In this document: positions 63,839 to 64,000 of the stretch, piece by piece | Position numbering within the stretch: the stretch's first letter is position 1 | Layout of the letters: each line of letters begins with the position of its first letter | From: Alteromonas gilva | GTDB taxonomy: Bacteria; Pseudomonadota; Gammaproteobacteria; Enterobacterales; Alteromonadaceae | Length of the DNA stretch: 64,000 nucleotides | Assembly (NCBI RefSeq): GCF_028595265.1 | Contig: NZ_JAQQXP010000001.1 | Coordinates: 2,108,001 to 2,172,000, forward strand | Direction of reading: 5' to 3' | Position numbers and translations under genes: made by a program | The notes under the pieces: generated by a model | What the model saw: only the letters and a program-made list of their open reading frames with translations | Told to the model about the DNA's origin: nothing | Database searches by the model: none

Positions 63839-64000
63839 CCGGTCATGGTTTTCACCCGACGGGTTTTCTTAACCGCTGACGTGCCGCCGTTAGCGGTGTC
63901 TTTGCTGGCGTTTTTAGCCGCTTTAGGTTTTACTGGCTTGGGTTTAATGCCTTTAAACTTAGCCGGCAATTCAGAGTGTGCCTCTGGTTCAATGGGATAG
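63748..64000 (-). CDS. Hypothetical protein with Lys/Pro-rich linker and acidic tail (5' partial)
   Basis: The frame is open to the window edge with no convincing start, so the N-terminus lies beyond 64000. The visible 84 residues are low complexity: a Lys/Pro/Ala-rich stretch (FKGIKPKPVKPKAAKN), the short ordered motif KTMTGEDIGHMPMRR and an acidic end (DNDELDNDDNDEG). Not recognised. Its 3' end is duplicated at 61201-61291. Confidence 0.6.
   Translation of the reverse strand, partial: YPIEPEAHSELPAKFKGIKPKPVKPKAAKNASKDTANGGTSAVKKTRRVKTMTGEDIGHMPMRRKPAPAPDNDELDNDDNDEG

Noticed and set aside
1..64000. CRISPR array, tRNA or rRNA genes
   Set aside because: No regularly spaced direct repeats, no tRNA-like cloverleaf ending and no rRNA core sequence was seen on either strand.

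Overview
The window is chromosomal DNA of a gammaproteobacterium, most likely a marine member of the Alteromonadales (Alteromonadaceae-like). Evidence is the sdhAB-sucABCD order, the divergent yejK / yejLM block, a PsrA-type regulator behind sohB, a VolA/Pla-1-type surface lipase, two chemoreceptors and a valine-degradation operon. The assignment rests on gene content and remembered homologs; no database was searched. Nearly all of it is ordinary, densely coded core genome. I see no rRNA, tRNA, CRISPR array, prophage or intact insertion sequence.

Layout. 1-9166: TCA cycle operon (sdhA 5'-truncated by the window edge, sdhB, sucA, sucB with two lipoyl domains, sucC, sucD), closed by a strong terminator. 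9258-12139 (-): a phospholipase D/VTT membrane protein overlapping an endonuclease/exonuclease/phosphatase-fold gene. 12494-16070: a SpoU-type RNA methyltransferase, then (-) an ammonium transporter fused to PAS-GGDEF-EAL. 16356-20546: a sugar locus (MFS carrier, GH13 lipoprotein amylase, LacI regulator). 20765-23249: glnS and a YciK-like reductase. 23607-29527: surface lipase, sohB, psrA-like regulator, nif3-like gene and cmoM. 29561-33253: ldhA, a beta-hydroxyacid dehydrogenase and a REC-TPR response regulator. 33459-38123: valine/isobutyrate catabolism, preceded by ACGT-rich palindromes. 38194-42988: yejM/yejL, yejK, a two-domain 6-carboxytetrahydropterin-synthase-like protein and an M23 peptidase. 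43131-48341: M61 peptidase, PilZ protein, DUF962 protein and a LytS/LytTR-type two-component system.

48342-64000 is looser and more accessory: a gene-poor AT-rich stretch, a chemoreceptor, pfkA, a DUF6279 lipoprotein, an EamA exporter, a second REC-TPR regulator with a small lipoprotein, trhO, an EF-hand protein, an interrupted small membrane protein, a deaminase/azoR pair facing a LysR gene, and a second chemoreceptor. This last chemoreceptor lies between two copies of a roughly 470-bp block. In one copy a small membrane gene is intact and the neighbouring minus-strand gene is truncated; in the other copy the reverse holds.

Functional themes are central carbon flux (TCA, glycolysis, D-lactate, valine, maltodextrin), signalling through c-di-GMP (Amt-GGDEF-EAL, PilZ) and chemotaxis, and envelope lipid or lipoprotein functions (YejM, surface lipase, PLD-VTT, M23). 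The items most worth a second look are the Amt-PAS-GGDEF-EAL sensor with a TTG start, the duplicated block around the last chemoreceptor, the tandem QueD-like protein with a degenerate first domain, and the broken small membrane gene beside a long perfect hairpin.
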